A DNA stretch of 52,892 nt, from contig CALFFK010000119.1 of the NCBI GenBank assembly GCA_937957975.1, positions 1 through 52,892 on the forward strand, read 5' to 3'. The stretch is from an uncultured Neomegalonema sp. (GTDB lineage: Bacteria > Pseudomonadota > Alphaproteobacteria > Rhodobacterales > Rhodobacteraceae). Both the position numbers and the translations under genes were made by a program. This document shows, one piece after another, positions 1 to 7,616 of this stretch; position 1 is the first letter of the stretch; each line of letters begins with the position of its first letter. The notes beneath the pieces are model-generated. The model did no database searches and was not told where the DNA came from. It was given only the letters and a program-made list of their open reading frames with translations.

Positions 1-219
1 CCAGACCCCGCCGCGCTGTTTGATTATCTCAAAGACAGCCTATTCGCGACCGAGGATTTGGAAGGCTGGAAGACCACGCAAAACCATAACCTCGTCAATC
101 TCAAGAACGCGGACAAGGCGAAGTTCGATAACCTAATGGACCTTGGGAAAAAGCGCGCCGGAACTTTGGCGCAAGCGCCCGCGGAAAAACCTCTAGTAGA
201 TGACGAGGTGCCGTTTTGA
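1..219 (+). CDS. Partial phage early protein, C-terminal 72 residues
   Basis: The reading frame is open from base 1 to a TGA at 217-219, so only the C-terminal part of a gene that begins left of the window is present. The protein ends in an acidic tip, DDEVPF, which resembles the C-terminal tip of single-stranded DNA-binding proteins and of some phage recombination proteins (established for SSB families). The rest of the fragment is charged and helical-looking, and I do not recognise a domain. The stop overlaps the TTG start of the next gene, suggesting translational coupling within a phage early operon. A role in element replication or recombination is inference from the tip and the neighbours. 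Confidence 0.55.
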   Translation, partial: PDPAALFDYLKDSLFATEDLEGWKTTQNHNLVNLKNADKAKFDNLMDLGKKRAGTLAQAPAEKPLVDDEVPF

Positions 220-932
220 CCAAAGCATTAGAAAACGAACGCGCTGTGATCGGCGGGAATAATCCGCCTCCAGAAAGCAAAGTCGAAACTTGGGAGGCTC
301 ATGCTGAGGAGCTGCGTGAACGGTCTGTTGGCATCGTCATTGCGAACGACAAGCAAGCCGAAGCCGTTGAGGAGCTGGTGACGGACGCGAAAAAGGCGCT
401 CAAGGATGTATCGGCGGTAATCACCGAGGAACGCCGACCGCACAAAGAAGCGGCAGACGCGATATCTAAGTCTTATAAGCCCATCCAGACAAGCTTAGAG
501 GCGGTGCGCGATGCTGCTGTTAAGGTTGCCGGGGCATGGCGAGTTGAGCAACAGAAAAAGCGCGATGCTGAGGCGGCAGAGGCCCGCCGTATCGCTGCTG
601 AGAAAGAGGCGGAAGCTGCAAAGCTTGCCGCACAGACAGACGCGACCGAGGCGAATGAAGTCGCCGAACTTCGCCAAGCCGAAGACGACGCCAAAGTCGC
701 GAAGATTGAGGCCAAGAAAAAGCAGACGCGCAAGGTTTCGTCGGGCGGTGTTCGGATGATGACGCGAACCGACGCCACGATTATCGACCGAAAGGCGCTG
801 TTAATTCACGTCGCACAAGTCGCCGATGATTTGTTGGAAGCGTGGCTCCTTGATTGGGCGCAGACTCAAGCAAGGATCGGTGCTCGTGGAATTCCGGGTG
901 TTGATATTCGCGAATGGAAAGAGGCCGTGTAA
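216..932 (+). CDS. Phage-type coiled-coil protein of unknown function
   Basis: This 238-residue protein opens with a segment containing IGGNNPP, a motif I associate with phage early proteins of alphaproteobacteria. Residues about 100-170 are very rich in Ala, Glu, Lys and Arg with heptad-like spacing, indicating a long coiled coil. The C-terminal 60 residues are a more ordinary globular sequence. The start is TTG, which overlaps the upstream stop as TTGA, so coupling is likely. The stop TAA overlaps the next ATG by one base. It may be a nuclease- or recombination-associated host-nuclease inhibitor-like protein, but nothing in the sequence proves that. Confidence 0.6.
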   Translation: MTKALENERAVIGGNNPPPESKVETWEAHAEELRERSVGIVIANDKQAEAVEELVTDAKKALKDVSAVITEERRPHKEAADAISKSYKPIQTSLEAVRDAAVKVAGAWRVEQQKKRDAEAAEARRIAAEKEAEAAKLAAQTDATEANEVAELRQAEDDAKVAKIEAKKKQTRKVSSGGVRMMTRTDATIIDRKALLIHVAQVADDLLEAWLLDWAQTQARIGARGIPGVDIREWKEAV

Positions 933-1270
933 TGCACCACACCGAGGCAGCTAAGGCCGTTCAATACCTGATCGACAGTGCCCCACTCTACGGCGCTGCG
1001 CAGGCGAACAAGACGCAGTGCGAGAACATGCTTCGCGTTGTGAAGTCTCTGGCCATGAAAGCGAGTGACGAAAAGTCAGCCGCCGCACAGGAGCGAGAGG
1101 CATACGCGAGCGATCAATACGGCGATGCGCTGGATAATCTGTTCGAAGCCACGAGGGAAGCCGAGACCCTGCGTTCGCTACGTGAAGCGGCTAAGATGAA
1201 GATCGAATACTGGCGCAGTTTTAATTCGAGCCACAAGAGCGCAGAGCGTGGATTTGGGAGTGCGGCATGA
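932..1270 (+). CDS. Hypothetical phage protein, 112 aa
   Basis: I chose the ATG at 932, which overlaps the upstream TAA and has an AGAGG element about 10 nt before it; a longer in-frame version from 914 is less likely. The product is helical, rich in Ala, Glu and Lys, and contains one region of possible coiled coil. I recognise no family. It sits in a tightly packed set of same-strand genes with 4-nt overlaps, the usual layout of phage early regions. Confidence 0.55.
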   Translation: MHHTEAAKAVQYLIDSAPLYGAAQANKTQCENMLRVVKSLAMKASDEKSAAAQEREAYASDQYGDALDNLFEATREAETLRSLREAAKMKIEYWRSFNSSHKSAERGFGSAA

Positions 1271-1623
1271 CCCGCGTTTCACCCCGCCAAGAGTTCAGCG
1301 CGAAGACAAAGCAGAAGGCATTCGACCGCGCGGATGGACGCTGCGAGCAATGCGGGTGCAAGCTATTCGTCGGACGCTGGCAATGCGATCATTTGGTTCC
1401 AGCGTGGCAAGGAGGCGACAACAGCCTCGATAACGCTCAATGCCTCTGCACCGGATGCCATCAGCCCAAGAGCGCAGAAGACACGCGCGCAACGGCGAAG
1501 GCAGACAGACTGCACCGCAAGCACATCGGGGCAAAATCCAAGCCCAGAGGAAACACAATCATTCCCGGCAGTAAAGCGAGCGGATGGAAGCGCAAAATTA
1601 ACGGAGAGGCTGAGAGACGATGA
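1267..1623 (+). CDS. HNH endonuclease
   Basis: This 118-residue protein carries a complete HNH nuclease core: zinc-binding pair C26/C29, the D41-H42 pair that begins the catalytic beta-alpha-metal fold, asparagines at 52 and 56, and a second zinc pair C61/C64 followed by H65. HNH nucleases cut DNA, and in phages they often serve in packaging or homing. Here it lies among early genes rather than beside a terminase, so a homing or recombination role is equally possible. The start ATG overlaps the upstream TGA (ATGA), and the C-terminus is basic, fitting DNA binding. Confidence 0.85.
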   Translation: MTRVSPRQEFSAKTKQKAFDRADGRCEQCGCKLFVGRWQCDHLVPAWQGGDNSLDNAQCLCTGCHQPKSAEDTRATAKADRLHRKHIGAKSKPRGNTIIPGSKASGWKRKINGEAERR

Positions 1624-1979
1624 GTGAGGGCAAGCATACGCCGGGACCGTGGAGATGGCAAATCCATGATCACAGTGCGGCAAGCCTAGGCGGAGACCAG
1701 TGCGTAGAGGAAAACCACGTCCTCACAGTGTCGCCGTGCAAAAGTTGCCAAAAGAGGGCCGAAAGATGGGAGTGGGGCAGGTGTCTGACGCCGAATGAAG
1801 CCAACGCCGCACTAATCGCAGCAGCGCCGGATATGCTCGAAGCGTTGGAAGGCCTTCTGGAAAAGTACCCAGTTGTGCCTGCTTCCCAGCTGCTAGGCGA
1901 TGAAATTAAAGAGCAGAGTCAGCGACTATCCGCAGCCCGTGCCGCAATCGCCAAGGCAAAAGGCGAAGACCATGACTAA
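1620..1979 (+). CDS. Phage hypothetical protein with HTPGPW and NAALIAAAPDMLEAL motifs
   Basis: The 119-residue product begins with an HTPGPW motif and has a central NAALIAAAPDMLEAL helix. This pairing recurs in small proteins of phages and prophages of Proteobacteria, whose function is unknown to me. Two Cys-x-x-Cys-like groups lie between them. The ATG overlaps the upstream stop by four bases, and the 3' end overlaps the next gene by eight. Its presence supports the view that this end of the window belongs to a prophage. Confidence 0.7.
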   Translation: MSEGKHTPGPWRWQIHDHSAASLGGDQCVEENHVLTVSPCKSCQKRAERWEWGRCLTPNEANAALIAAAPDMLEALEGLLEKYPVVPASQLLGDEIKEQSQRLSAARAAIAKAKGEDHD

Positions 1980-2445
1980 GAGAAACGACGATGCGCTGGT
2001 TGAGAAGGTGGCAGCGGCAATTCATGAGCCAGAACCAGAGTGTTGCGGCAACTTCGAGGTTGAATGCGACTTCACTGAACATGGAGAGCCGATTAACCCG
2101 CGTCCGGGCAACTGTTGCGGCAACCCGAACGGCAGGCCAAAGACGCAAGAGGAAATGGCCCGCGCCGCCATAGCAGCCGTGAGAGCGCATGACGAAGCGC
2201 GGGCGTGGTTGCCGATAGAGAGCGCTCCGCAAATTGGAAAAATTTCTTTGCTGGTGCAAGACACCGAAGGGATGCAGCGGATTGTCCGAAAATGTATCTT
2301 TGAACAGGCCGGAGGTTTCCAAGCATATCTAGAAGACGGTTGCCGTAGGCCATACCACCTTGCCGACAATGGAGAGTTTGCGACTCATTGGAGCGGCGTA
2401 ATCGCCGTGCCCCTACCCACCCCACCACAGGAGGGGGAAGGATGA
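1972..2445 (+). CDS. Hypothetical phage protein, 157 aa, DUF551-like segment
   Basis: The likely start is the ATG at 1972, which overlaps the previous gene; the frame is open further upstream but that part lies inside the neighbour. The N-terminal half has a cysteine-rich stretch (ECCGN, NCCGN). The second half contains WLPIESAP, the hallmark of a short domain found in many phage proteins (DUF551-like). The enzyme activity, if any, is unknown. The stop overlaps the start of the following zinc-finger gene. Confidence 0.6.
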   Translation: MTKRNDDALVEKVAAAIHEPEPECCGNFEVECDFTEHGEPINPRPGNCCGNPNGRPKTQEEMARAAIAAVRAHDEARAWLPIESAPQIGKISLLVQDTEGMQRIVRKCIFEQAGGFQAYLEDGCRRPYHLADNGEFATHWSGVIAVPLPTPPQEGEG

Positions 2446-2657
2446 GTGACAAGAAGTTCATTTGTGATTTTTGCTTCAAGGATCAGGATGTGGTCGCCCT
2501 GATTATAGCCTCCCCATCTGTAGACAGTCACCGTGACGGAAGTCAGTCAGGGATTTGCAACGAGTGTGTTGCCTTATCAATGAATATTCTTCTCGACAGG
2601 TATGAGGAAGCGCGGAAGATAGTCACATTTTCTGCCACAGCGGACACCGCCAAATGA
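2442..2657 (+). CDS. ClpX-type C4 zinc-finger protein, 71 aa
   Basis: The short protein has the spacing C8-x2-C11 ... C39-x2-C42 together with CNECV, matching the N-terminal zinc-binding domain of the ClpX unfoldase. No ATPase part follows, so this is a stand-alone version. In ClpX the domain dimerises and binds adaptors and substrates (established). A free copy carried by a phage-like element could bind ClpXP substrates or adaptors, but this is inference. The start ATG at 2442 overlaps the upstream TGA. Confidence 0.75.
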   Translation: MSDKKFICDFCFKDQDVVALIIASPSVDSHRDGSQSGICNECVALSMNILLDRYEEARKIVTFSATADTAK

Positions 2658-2697
2658 CCACCCTCCGCCCCATATTCGCAGACGAACGGACAGCCGC

Positions 2698-3024
2698 ATG
2701 ACAGCGCCCTTGACGATATCCGAAGCCGCAGAGCAACTTGGATGCAGTGAAAGAATGCTGCGAGACTTGATCCAGCGCTTTCCGGATTGCCATGCTCGTG
2801 CAGGTGCAAACCCGCGCGGTAAAATCATATTTTATCCGAAGCATATCGCTTCGCTACGGAGGGCGCAGGAATGCCGCTCAGGGCAAAAGCCATCGGTGAA
2901 GGTCGCTACCAGATCGACGGGACCGTTGAGGGTGAGCGAGTTCGAAGACGCATTGAGTGTCGTAACCAGCGGGAAGCCGACGAGAAGGCATTCCAGATCG
3001 AAACCGAATATCGACGCCAACTAA
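2698..3024 (+). CDS. HTH DNA-binding protein, candidate excisionase
   Basis: Residues 5-55 form a helix-turn-helix of the excisionase/MerR type (SEAAEQLGCSERMLRDLIQ), followed by a tail of about 50 basic residues. Such small proteins upstream of an integrase usually direct excision. The unusual point is that its reading frame continues 154 nt into the integrase gene in another frame; the integrase ATG at 2871 has a strong ribosome-binding site inside it. The tail may therefore be a read-through by-product with only the first 58 residues functional. Confidence 0.65.
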   Translation: MTAPLTISEAAEQLGCSERMLRDLIQRFPDCHARAGANPRGKIIFYPKHIASLRRAQECRSGQKPSVKVATRSTGPLRVSEFEDALSVVTSGKPTRRHSRSKPNIDAN

Positions 3025-3881
3025 TCCACGGGCCAGAGGTCGTTGTGACGTTTCACCATGCGGCTGCAAGATATGTGGAAGAGGGCGGGGAAGGTCGGTT
3101 TCTACCGCCGCTCATGGAACGGTTTAAGAAAGTCAAGGCGATCAAGCTAATCACCGGGGCCGATATCCGCGCAGCGGCGAAGGCGATTTACCCGAAGGCC
3201 GCTCCCGCGACGTGGAACCGTCAAGTTATCGCGCCCGCGTCCGCCGTGATTAACTTCGCGCACGGGTATGGCTGGTGCAACCCAATACGGGTCAAGACGT
3301 TCACGGTGAAGCGCGTGGAGCGACCTTATGCGGACATTGATTGGCTGATGGCCTTCCGCGCACACGCAACGTCACCAGAGATTGCGGCGCTTGCCTTGTT
3401 CATGTTTTCGACGGGCGCGCGGATTGGCGAGGCGATTAAACTGCGGCCTGACGACGTGGATTTACAGGCGGGTACGGCCTTGCTGAGAGACACGAAGAAC
3501 GGCGATGATCGGGTGGTTTCGCTGCCAAAAGCACTTATTTTTGAACTTGAGCACCTGATTGGCCAGAAAAGCGATGGTAATTTCCAACCAATAAACAACC
3601 ACATTTTCGGCTTCACCGACAAACAGGGGCATCGGAAGCAATGGGACCGGACCATAAAGGCCGCTCGCATAGAACGCCTGACAGCCCACGAAGCCGGACG
3701 CCACGCCTTTGGCAAGTTTGCCCATGATACCCTCGCGAGCAGCTTAGACGCAGCGCAGGCGGGCGGGTGGAAGTCTCGGCAGCTATTTGAGACAACCTAC
3801 GCCCACGCGGGCGGGAAGGGCGGCGCGATTGCACTGGCGATTGACGAAGCGATGAAACCTAAGATCAGGAGAGTGAAATAG
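2871..3881 (+). CDS. int: Tyrosine integrase of the element
   Basis: The 336-residue protein is a tyrosine recombinase that would catalyse site-specific integration and excision. Catalytic residues are visible: R184 in TGARIGE, K209 in the beta-hairpin, H273 and R277 in HEAGRH, W300 in GGW (replacing the usual second His), and nucleophile Y310 in FETTY. The N-terminal 60 residues resemble an arm-DNA binding domain. The ATG at 2871 follows a GGAGGGCGCAGGA sequence, a strong Shine-Dalgarno. The gene lies about 350 bp from a tRNA-Thr 3' fragment, the expected position for an integrase next to its attachment site. Confidence 0.93.
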   Translation: MPLRAKAIGEGRYQIDGTVEGERVRRRIECRNQREADEKAFQIETEYRRQLIHGPEVVVTFHHAAARYVEEGGEGRFLPPLMERFKKVKAIKLITGADIRAAAKAIYPKAAPATWNRQVIAPASAVINFAHGYGWCNPIRVKTFTVKRVERPYADIDWLMAFRAHATSPEIAALALFMFSTGARIGEAIKLRPDDVDLQAGTALLRDTKNGDDRVVSLPKALIFELEHLIGQKSDGNFQPINNHIFGFTDKQGHRKQWDRTIKAARIERLTAHEAGRHAFGKFAHDTLASSLDAAQAGGWKSRQLFETTYAHAGGKGGAIALAIDEAMKPKIRRVK

Positions 3882-4130
3882 ATGAACATTGACAGCACTA
3901 TGACCGCCACGCTGAGCGAAGATAACATCAAGCAGGCAGTAGCGAATGCTGTTTCCGCACAAGTCGAGAGACACATACCTGCCGACGCGGTTCAACTCAA
4001 AATCAGAGAAAACACCGTGGGCCATTCGATGAACGAGACGATTGAAAAAACGGTTGAGGCAGTCGTTAGCGTGCCGATGACGCCAGAGCGCCGGAGAGAC
4101 GCGCCAGCAAATCTCAGAGACAACTATTAG
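3882..4130 (+). CDS. Hypothetical 82-aa protein between integrase and att site
   Basis: The ATG follows the integrase stop codon directly (TAG-ATG). The product is acidic to neutral and predicted helical, with no recognised domain. It is the last gene of the element before the attachment site. Its position would suit an accessory recombination factor, but nothing in the sequence shows that. Confidence 0.45.
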   Translation: MNIDSTMTATLSEDNIKQAVANAVSAQVERHIPADAVQLKIRENTVGHSMNETIEKTVEAVVSVPMTPERRRDAPANLRDNY

Positions 4131-4227
4131 AGACAGCACCGCGTAAAACACGTCAATATCCCGTCAACGCCAGAGCGAAAAAGCTAGATAATTGAACAAT
4201 ATCAAAGGTATATCAATTCAGAACTAC

Positions 4228-4275
4228 CCCTTGGTAAGGGAGAGGTCGAGAGTTCAATTCTCTCCGGCAGCACCA
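4228..4275 (+). other. Attachment site: 3' fragment of tRNA-Thr(GGU)
   Basis: These 48 bases fold as the 3' part of a tRNA: anticodon loop TTGGTAA (4231-4237, anticodon GGT), 3' strand of the anticodon stem (4238-4242), variable loop, a perfect T stem-loop GAGAG/CTCTC (4248-4264), acceptor strand CGGCAGC (4265-4271), discriminator A and an encoded CCA. The matching 5' half (D arm and 5' acceptor strand GCTGCCG) is absent, and the 5' anticodon stem breaks down two bases before the fragment. This is the displaced 3' end created when an element inserts into a tRNA gene; the repaired intact tRNA should lie at the far left end of the element. Two CGTCAA copies 11 bp apart (4151, 4162) may be integrase arm sites. 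Confidence 0.88.
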
Positions 4276-4341
4276 GTTTTACATGCTCCGATGCGCTTTG
4301 CGCTTCCCCAGCCGCTGAACGCTTCGGGCGGAAGGGCGGAT

Positions 4342-5598
4342 ATGCTTCTTGGCGTTATCGCAGACGACTTCACCGGGGCCAGCGACATTGGCAATACGTT
4401 GGCAAAAGGTGGCCTCGCAACCGCCCAGTTCCTTGGTGTTCCGCAAGTGGATGCTCCGCCGGAGATTGCGGCAGGGGTCATCGCGCTCAAAAGCCGTTCA
4501 ATCCCCGCGCCTGATGCTGTTGCCCAGTCTTTGGCTGCCCTCGGCTGGCTACGCGCACAAGGTTGTCAGCAGATTATCTTCAAATACTGCTCCACTTTTG
4601 ATTCGACCCTGGAAGGTAATATCGGCCCGGTTGGTGAAGCACTGGCTGATGCACTTGGGGTAACGGGTGTGATTGCCTGTCCGGCCTTTCCGACTGTGGG
4701 GCGCACTGTTTATCGCGGCCATCTTTTTGTGCATGATCGGTTATTGAATGAATCCGGGTTGGAGAATCATCCCATCAACCCCATGACCGACGCTGATTTG
4801 CGTCGATGGCTTGCCCGCCAGACACGCGGCCCTGTTGGCCTCGCTAATGCCGACATCGTGCGTTCGGGGCCAGATGCCCTGCGCATGGCACTTGAAAACG
4901 CGAGTGAAACCCTTGTCATCGTTGATTCCGTGTCTGACGATGACCTGCTCACGATTGGCAAGGCCGTCGCAGACGCGCCACTGCTGACCGGTGGATCGGG
5001 GATCGCACTTGGTTTGCCCAGGAATTTCTTTGATGCAGGTCTTGCGATGCCAACCCCTGTTTCTGCGCCCCGTATCAATGGCCCGGAAGTCATTCTTGCA
5101 GGCAGTTGCTCCGGCGCTACGCGCGATCAGATCGAGCATCACGCGGTGAACCATCCTGTGCTGCCCATTGATGTGAATGCCGTGATGGACGGTTCTTTCA
5201 CCGCCAATGACATAACTGCATGGACGCTTGCCCGTACTGGGCAGGCACCCCTTGTCTATTCCTCCGGCTCCCCGGAGCAGGTTCGTGCCTTGCAGGACCG
5301 TCACGGTCGCGAGCGTGTCTCGGAGACCCTCGATACCATTTTTGGGGAGGCTGCGAAGCGACTGGTGAATGGCGGTATCCGCCGTATCGTCGTGGCCGGG
5401 GGCGAGACTTCCGGTGCAGTGGTTTCAGCCCTTGATACTGGTGCGCTGACCTTGGGCGCTGAGATTGATCCCGGCGTTCCGGCTCTTGTTTCGGCTGGTA
5501 GAGATCCTATCGCACTGGCCCTCAAATCCGGTAATTTCGGCGCGCCCGATTTCTTTGCCAAAGCTCTGAACGTTCTGGGGGGATCGCAGGATGGATGA
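4342..5598 (+). CDS. otnK: 3-oxo-tetronate kinase
   Basis: The 418-residue protein belongs to the four-carbon acid sugar kinase family (DUF1537): it opens with IADDFTGASDIGN (substrate-binding N domain) and has the glycine-rich nucleotide-binding segment VAGGETSGAVVSALD near the end. OtnK phosphorylates 3-oxo-tetronates in the catabolism of threonate/erythronate-type acids. I set the start at the ATG at 4342 because the family begins with this motif; the frame is open back to 4192 but that part translates the tRNA fragment and is spurious. The gene overlaps otnC by 8 bp. It begins only 66 bp after the att site, so its native upstream region is very short. Confidence 0.9.
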   Translation: MLLGVIADDFTGASDIGNTLAKGGLATAQFLGVPQVDAPPEIAAGVIALKSRSIPAPDAVAQSLAALGWLRAQGCQQIIFKYCSTFDSTLEGNIGPVGEALADALGVTGVIACPAFPTVGRTVYRGHLFVHDRLLNESGLENHPINPMTDADLRRWLARQTRGPVGLANADIVRSGPDALRMALENASETLVIVDSVSDDDLLTIGKAVADAPLLTGGSGIALGLPRNFFDAGLAMPTPVSAPRINGPEVILAGSCSGATRDQIEHHAVNHPVLPIDVNAVMDGSFTANDITAWTLARTGQAPLVYSSGSPEQVRALQDRHGRERVSETLDTIFGEAAKRLVNGGIRRIVVAGGETSGAVVSALDTGALTLGAEIDPGVPALVSAGRDPIALALKSGNFGAPDFFAKALNVLGGSQDG

Positions 5599-6223
5599 AG
5601 CCACGCTCCGCAGTGAGATGGTGCGCCTTGCCGAATCCCTGTTTAACCGGGGATATTCTGTCGGCAGCGCAGGTAATATCTCGGCGGCATTGCCTGATGG
5701 CGGGTTTTTGATGACCCCAACAAATTCCTCACTTGGCAATCTTGATCCCGCGCGCCTTTCGCATCTTGATGCTGATTGGCGACATCTGGACGGCGATAAG
5801 CCATCGAAGGAAGTCTTTCTGCACCGCGCCTTTTATGACACCCGCCCTGATACTGGTGCAGTTGTGCATCTGCATTCTACTTTCGCGACGGCGCTTTCGT
5901 GTCTGGAAACCACCGATCCCGAAGACTGTATCCCGCCCCTGACCCCTTATGTCGTCATGCGGGTCGGGACTGTGAAAATGGTCCCCTATGTCCATCCCGG
6001 CGATTCCGCAGCGGGTGATCTGATCCGAAACCTCAATGGTGACTGTTCGGCGGTGCTGCTGGAAAATCATGGCCCTGTCGTCAGTGCGAAAGACCTGCAA
6101 TCAGCAGTTTATGCGGCGGAGGAACTGGAGGAAACAGCCAAGCTGCTCGTTCTGCTGAAGCAAACCCGAAAGCGGATGCTGACGCCGGAAATCGTTGCGG
6201 AGCTGAAAGCACGATTCGGTTAG
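5591..6223 (+). CDS. otnC: 3-oxo-tetronate 4-phosphate decarboxylase
   Basis: This 210-residue protein is a class II aldolase/adducin-family enzyme. Visible features are the GNIS phosphate-binding segment, the Glu of SKEVFLH, the zinc histidines of HLHSTFATA and the third His in LENHGPVV. Next to OtnK it should be OtnC, which decarboxylates 3-oxo-tetronate 4-phosphate to a triose phosphate (established pathway). The start overlaps the otnK end, so the pair is translationally coupled. The usual partners (a tetronate dehydrogenase and the isomerase OtnI) are not in the window. After the stop, 6224-6366 contains no gene and no clear terminator. Confidence 0.9.
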   Translation: MDEATLRSEMVRLAESLFNRGYSVGSAGNISAALPDGGFLMTPTNSSLGNLDPARLSHLDADWRHLDGDKPSKEVFLHRAFYDTRPDTGAVVHLHSTFATALSCLETTDPEDCIPPLTPYVVMRVGTVKMVPYVHPGDSAAGDLIRNLNGDCSAVLLENHGPVVSAKDLQSAVYAAEELEETAKLLVLLKQTRKRMLTPEIVAELKARFG

Positions 6224-6366
6224 TGTGATCGACGATCCGGGTGAGCCAGAAGTGTCAGAGATGCGCGAATCCTGGCAAAATTACTGATCCAAATTGTTCA
6301 CTAATCATTCTCTAATTGTGCTCCCCGAAGCCTGCGTCTATGGAGTTGCATGATGCCAGGATAATC

Positions 6367-6999
6367 CTATTTTGTACCAAACAGCCGATCGCCCGCATCC
6401 CCTAGTCCTGGCACGATATAACCCTTCTCGTTCAACCGCTCGTCCATCGCTGCTGTGAAGACTGGAACGTCCGGGTGCGCGGCGTGAAAGGTTTCATAGC
6501 CTTCCGGGGCGGCAACGAGTGCAAGGAACCGCACATCTCTTGCTCCCGCTTTTTTCACTTCTGTTACCGCTGCCGCCGCTGAACCACCCGTTGCCAACAT
6601 TGGATCGACCACGATTGTCGTGCGTTCACTCATATTCTCAGGCAATTTGCCATAATAGCTGACTGGTTGCAGCGTCTTGGGGTCGCGATAGAGGCCGATA
6701 TGTCCGACCCGTGCCACAGGCACAAGGTCAAGCAACCCTTGCAAAAGTCCATCGCCCGCACGAAGCACCGAGACAAAGCAAACCTTCTTACCCTGTATTT
6801 GTCGCGCCTGCATCGGTGCGACGGGAGTTTCGATATCCACCGACTCCATCTTCATGTCCCTTAGTAGCTCATAGGCTAACAGCATAGAAATCTCGCGCAG
6901 CAGACGGCGAAAGCTGGCGGTCGATGCTGTTTTATCGCGCATGAGTGTCAACTTGTGCTCAATCAACGGATGATCGATGACGGTGAGGTTCTGCGGCAT
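6367..6999 (-). CDS. upp: Uracil phosphoribosyltransferase
   Basis: A 210-residue enzyme, matching the usual length of about 208. It converts uracil and PRPP to UMP in pyrimidine salvage. The PRPP-binding signature [11 protein letters not shown] and the C-terminal uracil-binding stretch ([13 protein letters not shown]) are present. The start is placed at the internal ATG (MPQNLTV) because family members begin there; the upstream 29 residues of open frame are not conserved-looking. It converges with otnC and stands alone as a single-gene unit. Confidence 0.95.
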   Translation of the reverse strand: MPQNLTVIDHPLIEHKLTLMRDKTASTASFRRLLREISMLLAYELLRDMKMESVDIETPVAPMQARQIQGKKVCFVSVLRAGDGLLQGLLDLVPVARVGHIGLYRDPKTLQPVSYYGKLPENMSERTTIVVDPMLATGGSAAAAVTEVKKAGARDVRFLALVAAPEGYETFHAAHPDVPVFTAAMDERLNEKGYIVPGLGDAGDRLFGTK

Positions 7000-7161
7000 A
7001 GCTGTGTTCCCCGGAATAGCTGACGATCTCATTTGCCATACCCGTCCACTGAACCGAAGGGAAATATGCATGATGCCCAAAGTCAAAGACCAGCGTGTTA
7101 TTCAACCAACTTTAACTAACGGCATTTAAAACTGTAATCCTTGCTATTGGGGATTAATCGT

Positions 7162-7542
7162 ATGCGGATCATTCTATTTATGGTGATGGCGATTGCATTT
7201 GCGGGCCCATCAAATGCTGGTGCACTCAAGAAAGCCGAATTGCAGGCAGCGATGCAACAATACGTAGAGCGTAGCCTGGTTGATGGCGCGGTATTGGATC
7301 TCGATCTGGAAACAGGTCAGGTCCAAAAGCTTTATCCTGTCAAAACCCACCCGATGATCCTGATGATGGGGAAGAACTACGTTCTTTGTATCACTTTGAG
7401 TGATGCGGAAGGCAATGAACAGAATGCCGATTTCTACATTGCTCCCCATGAAGGTGATTACATGATGTTGCGTCGCGAGATCGGAAATCGCGATGCACTT
7501 ATGAAGCTTATGAAAGCCGGGAAGGTAAAGCGCCTGAAATAA
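7162..7542 (+). CDS. Small secreted protein of unknown function
   Basis: The 126-residue product starts with a clear signal peptide: a positively charged start, the hydrophobic run IILFMVMAIAFAG, and an Ala-x-Ala-like cleavage site near residue 20. The mature part is about 105 residues, mixed alpha/beta in appearance, and ends in a Lys-rich tail; no known domain is recognised. The ATG at 7162 has a GGGGATT ribosome-binding site; an earlier in-frame start at 7141 lacks one. It precedes the sensor kinase by 74 bp, and whether the two are co-transcribed is unclear. Confidence 0.65.
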   Translation: MRIILFMVMAIAFAGPSNAGALKKAELQAAMQQYVERSLVDGAVLDLDLETGQVQKLYPVKTHPMILMMGKNYVLCITLSDAEGNEQNADFYIAPHEGDYMMLRREIGNRDALMKLMKAGKVKRLK

Positions 7543-7616
7543 TACGCGGCTACCTCTGTTTTAATTTGGTGACAGTAAAATAAATCTAATCGTGAAGTTT
7601 TGGTTGGCGGGAATTT

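Noticed and set aside
4192-4341. Open frame extending otnK upstream by 50 codons
   Set aside because: It translates the tRNA-Thr fragment (the typical VRERSRVQFSP pseudo-peptide) and has no ribosome-binding site; the family begins at 4342.
4741-5304. 187-codon minus-strand frame within otnK
   Set aside because: Antisense shadow with no domain or ribosome-binding site.
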